This document shows, piece by piece, positions 6,671 through 6,894 of a DNA stretch of 6,894 nt (within the stretch, counting starts at the first letter, position 1; each line of letters starts with the position of its first letter). Made by a program: the position numbers and the translations under genes. The DNA is from Bacteroidales bacterium (lineage in GTDB: Bacteria; Bacteroidota; Bacteroidia; Bacteroidales; ML635J-15), in NCBI GenBank assembly GCA_028696755.1, contig JAQVGK010000191.1, positions 1-6,894 on the forward strand, given 5' to 3'. Below the pieces are notes generated by a model. It saw nothing but the letters and a program-made list of their open reading frames with translations, was not told the origin of the DNA and searched no databases.

Positions 6671-6894
6671 TCACTTACCACTATAAATTTCTCCCTTCAT
6701 TAGATTATATTTGACTACTGCTTCGTATAGCATTAGCTGATGTAGTTCTCCTTTAAGTCTTTGTGAGTTTTCCTCGTTAAGTGCGCTCAAATAATCAGTT
6801 GAAGTAATTACCTGAGAGTTAAGTTGTGCAAGATAGGATTTGGTAATCCCTTCTCGTAATTCAAGTATATCTTCGTCGGATGCGGATATTTTTC
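6671..6894 (-). CDS. TolC-like outer-membrane efflux protein, C-terminal end (5' part outside window)
   Basis: Only the last 73 residues are visible, read from base 6892 to TGA 6671-6673. The other two minus-strand frames here contain stops. The segment REGITKSYLAQLNSQVITSTDYLSALNEENSQ is typical of the final long helices of TolC-family proteins, where a VITSTDYL-like stretch is followed by a helix of LHQLMLYEAVVKYNLMKG type. Such proteins form trimeric ducts across the outer membrane and periplasm for export by tripartite pumps. It lies directly upstream of the adaptor gene in the same direction (60-base gap), which suggests it is the duct for this exporter. No clear terminator or promoter was seen in the gap, so cotranscription is likely. 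The signal peptide and beta-barrel strands cannot be assessed. Confidence 0.85.
   Translation of the reverse strand, partial: KISASDEDILELREGITKSYLAQLNSQVITSTDYLSALNEENSQRLKGELHQLMLYEAVVKYNLMKGEIYSGK

Overview
The window comes from an AT-rich bacterial genome, most likely a member of the Bacteroidota. The evidence is the resemblance of IF-3, L20 and L35 to Bacteroidia versions, and the lack of Shine-Dalgarno (SD) sequences in front of almost every gene, which is typical of that phylum. There are no rRNA or tRNA genes, CRISPR arrays or mobile elements, and no gene-free stretch longer than about 100 bases.

Left part (1-1743, plus strand): the translation cluster thrS (3' end only) - infC - rpmI - rplT. 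infC has no ATG, GTG or TTG start. It begins at an ATT codon five bases after AAGGAGG, the only strong SD in the window. The 101-base gap between rpmI and rplT can fold into a three-helix stem just before the rplT start and may be an RNA control element. The cluster ends in a strong intrinsic terminator (1769-1800).

Right part (1799-6894, minus strand, read right to left): a drug-efflux type operon. It encodes the C-terminal end of a TolC-like outer-membrane protein, a lipoprotein periplasmic adaptor (HlyD/YbhG-like), two ABC ATPases, and two ABC-2 permeases. This matches the gene order of Escherichia coli ybhG-ybhF-ybhS-ybhR, except that the tandem ATPase YbhF is split into two genes. The last four genes are almost without gaps: 11 bases, ATGA overlap, ATGA overlap, and TAAATG abutment. 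Together they would form one inner-membrane exporter (two different permeases with two different ATPases) joined by the adaptor to the TolC-like duct.

The ATPases are unequal. The first lacks the Q-loop Gln and H-loop His, and the second lacks a normal LSGGQ signature. Only one of the two composite ATP sites should therefore be fully catalytic. The two gene groups converge on a 55-base spacer, in which each putative terminator's T-rich tail runs onto the stop codon of the opposite gene. I see no wholly unknown system. The best leads are the start of infC, the folded rplT leader and the asymmetric ATPase pair.
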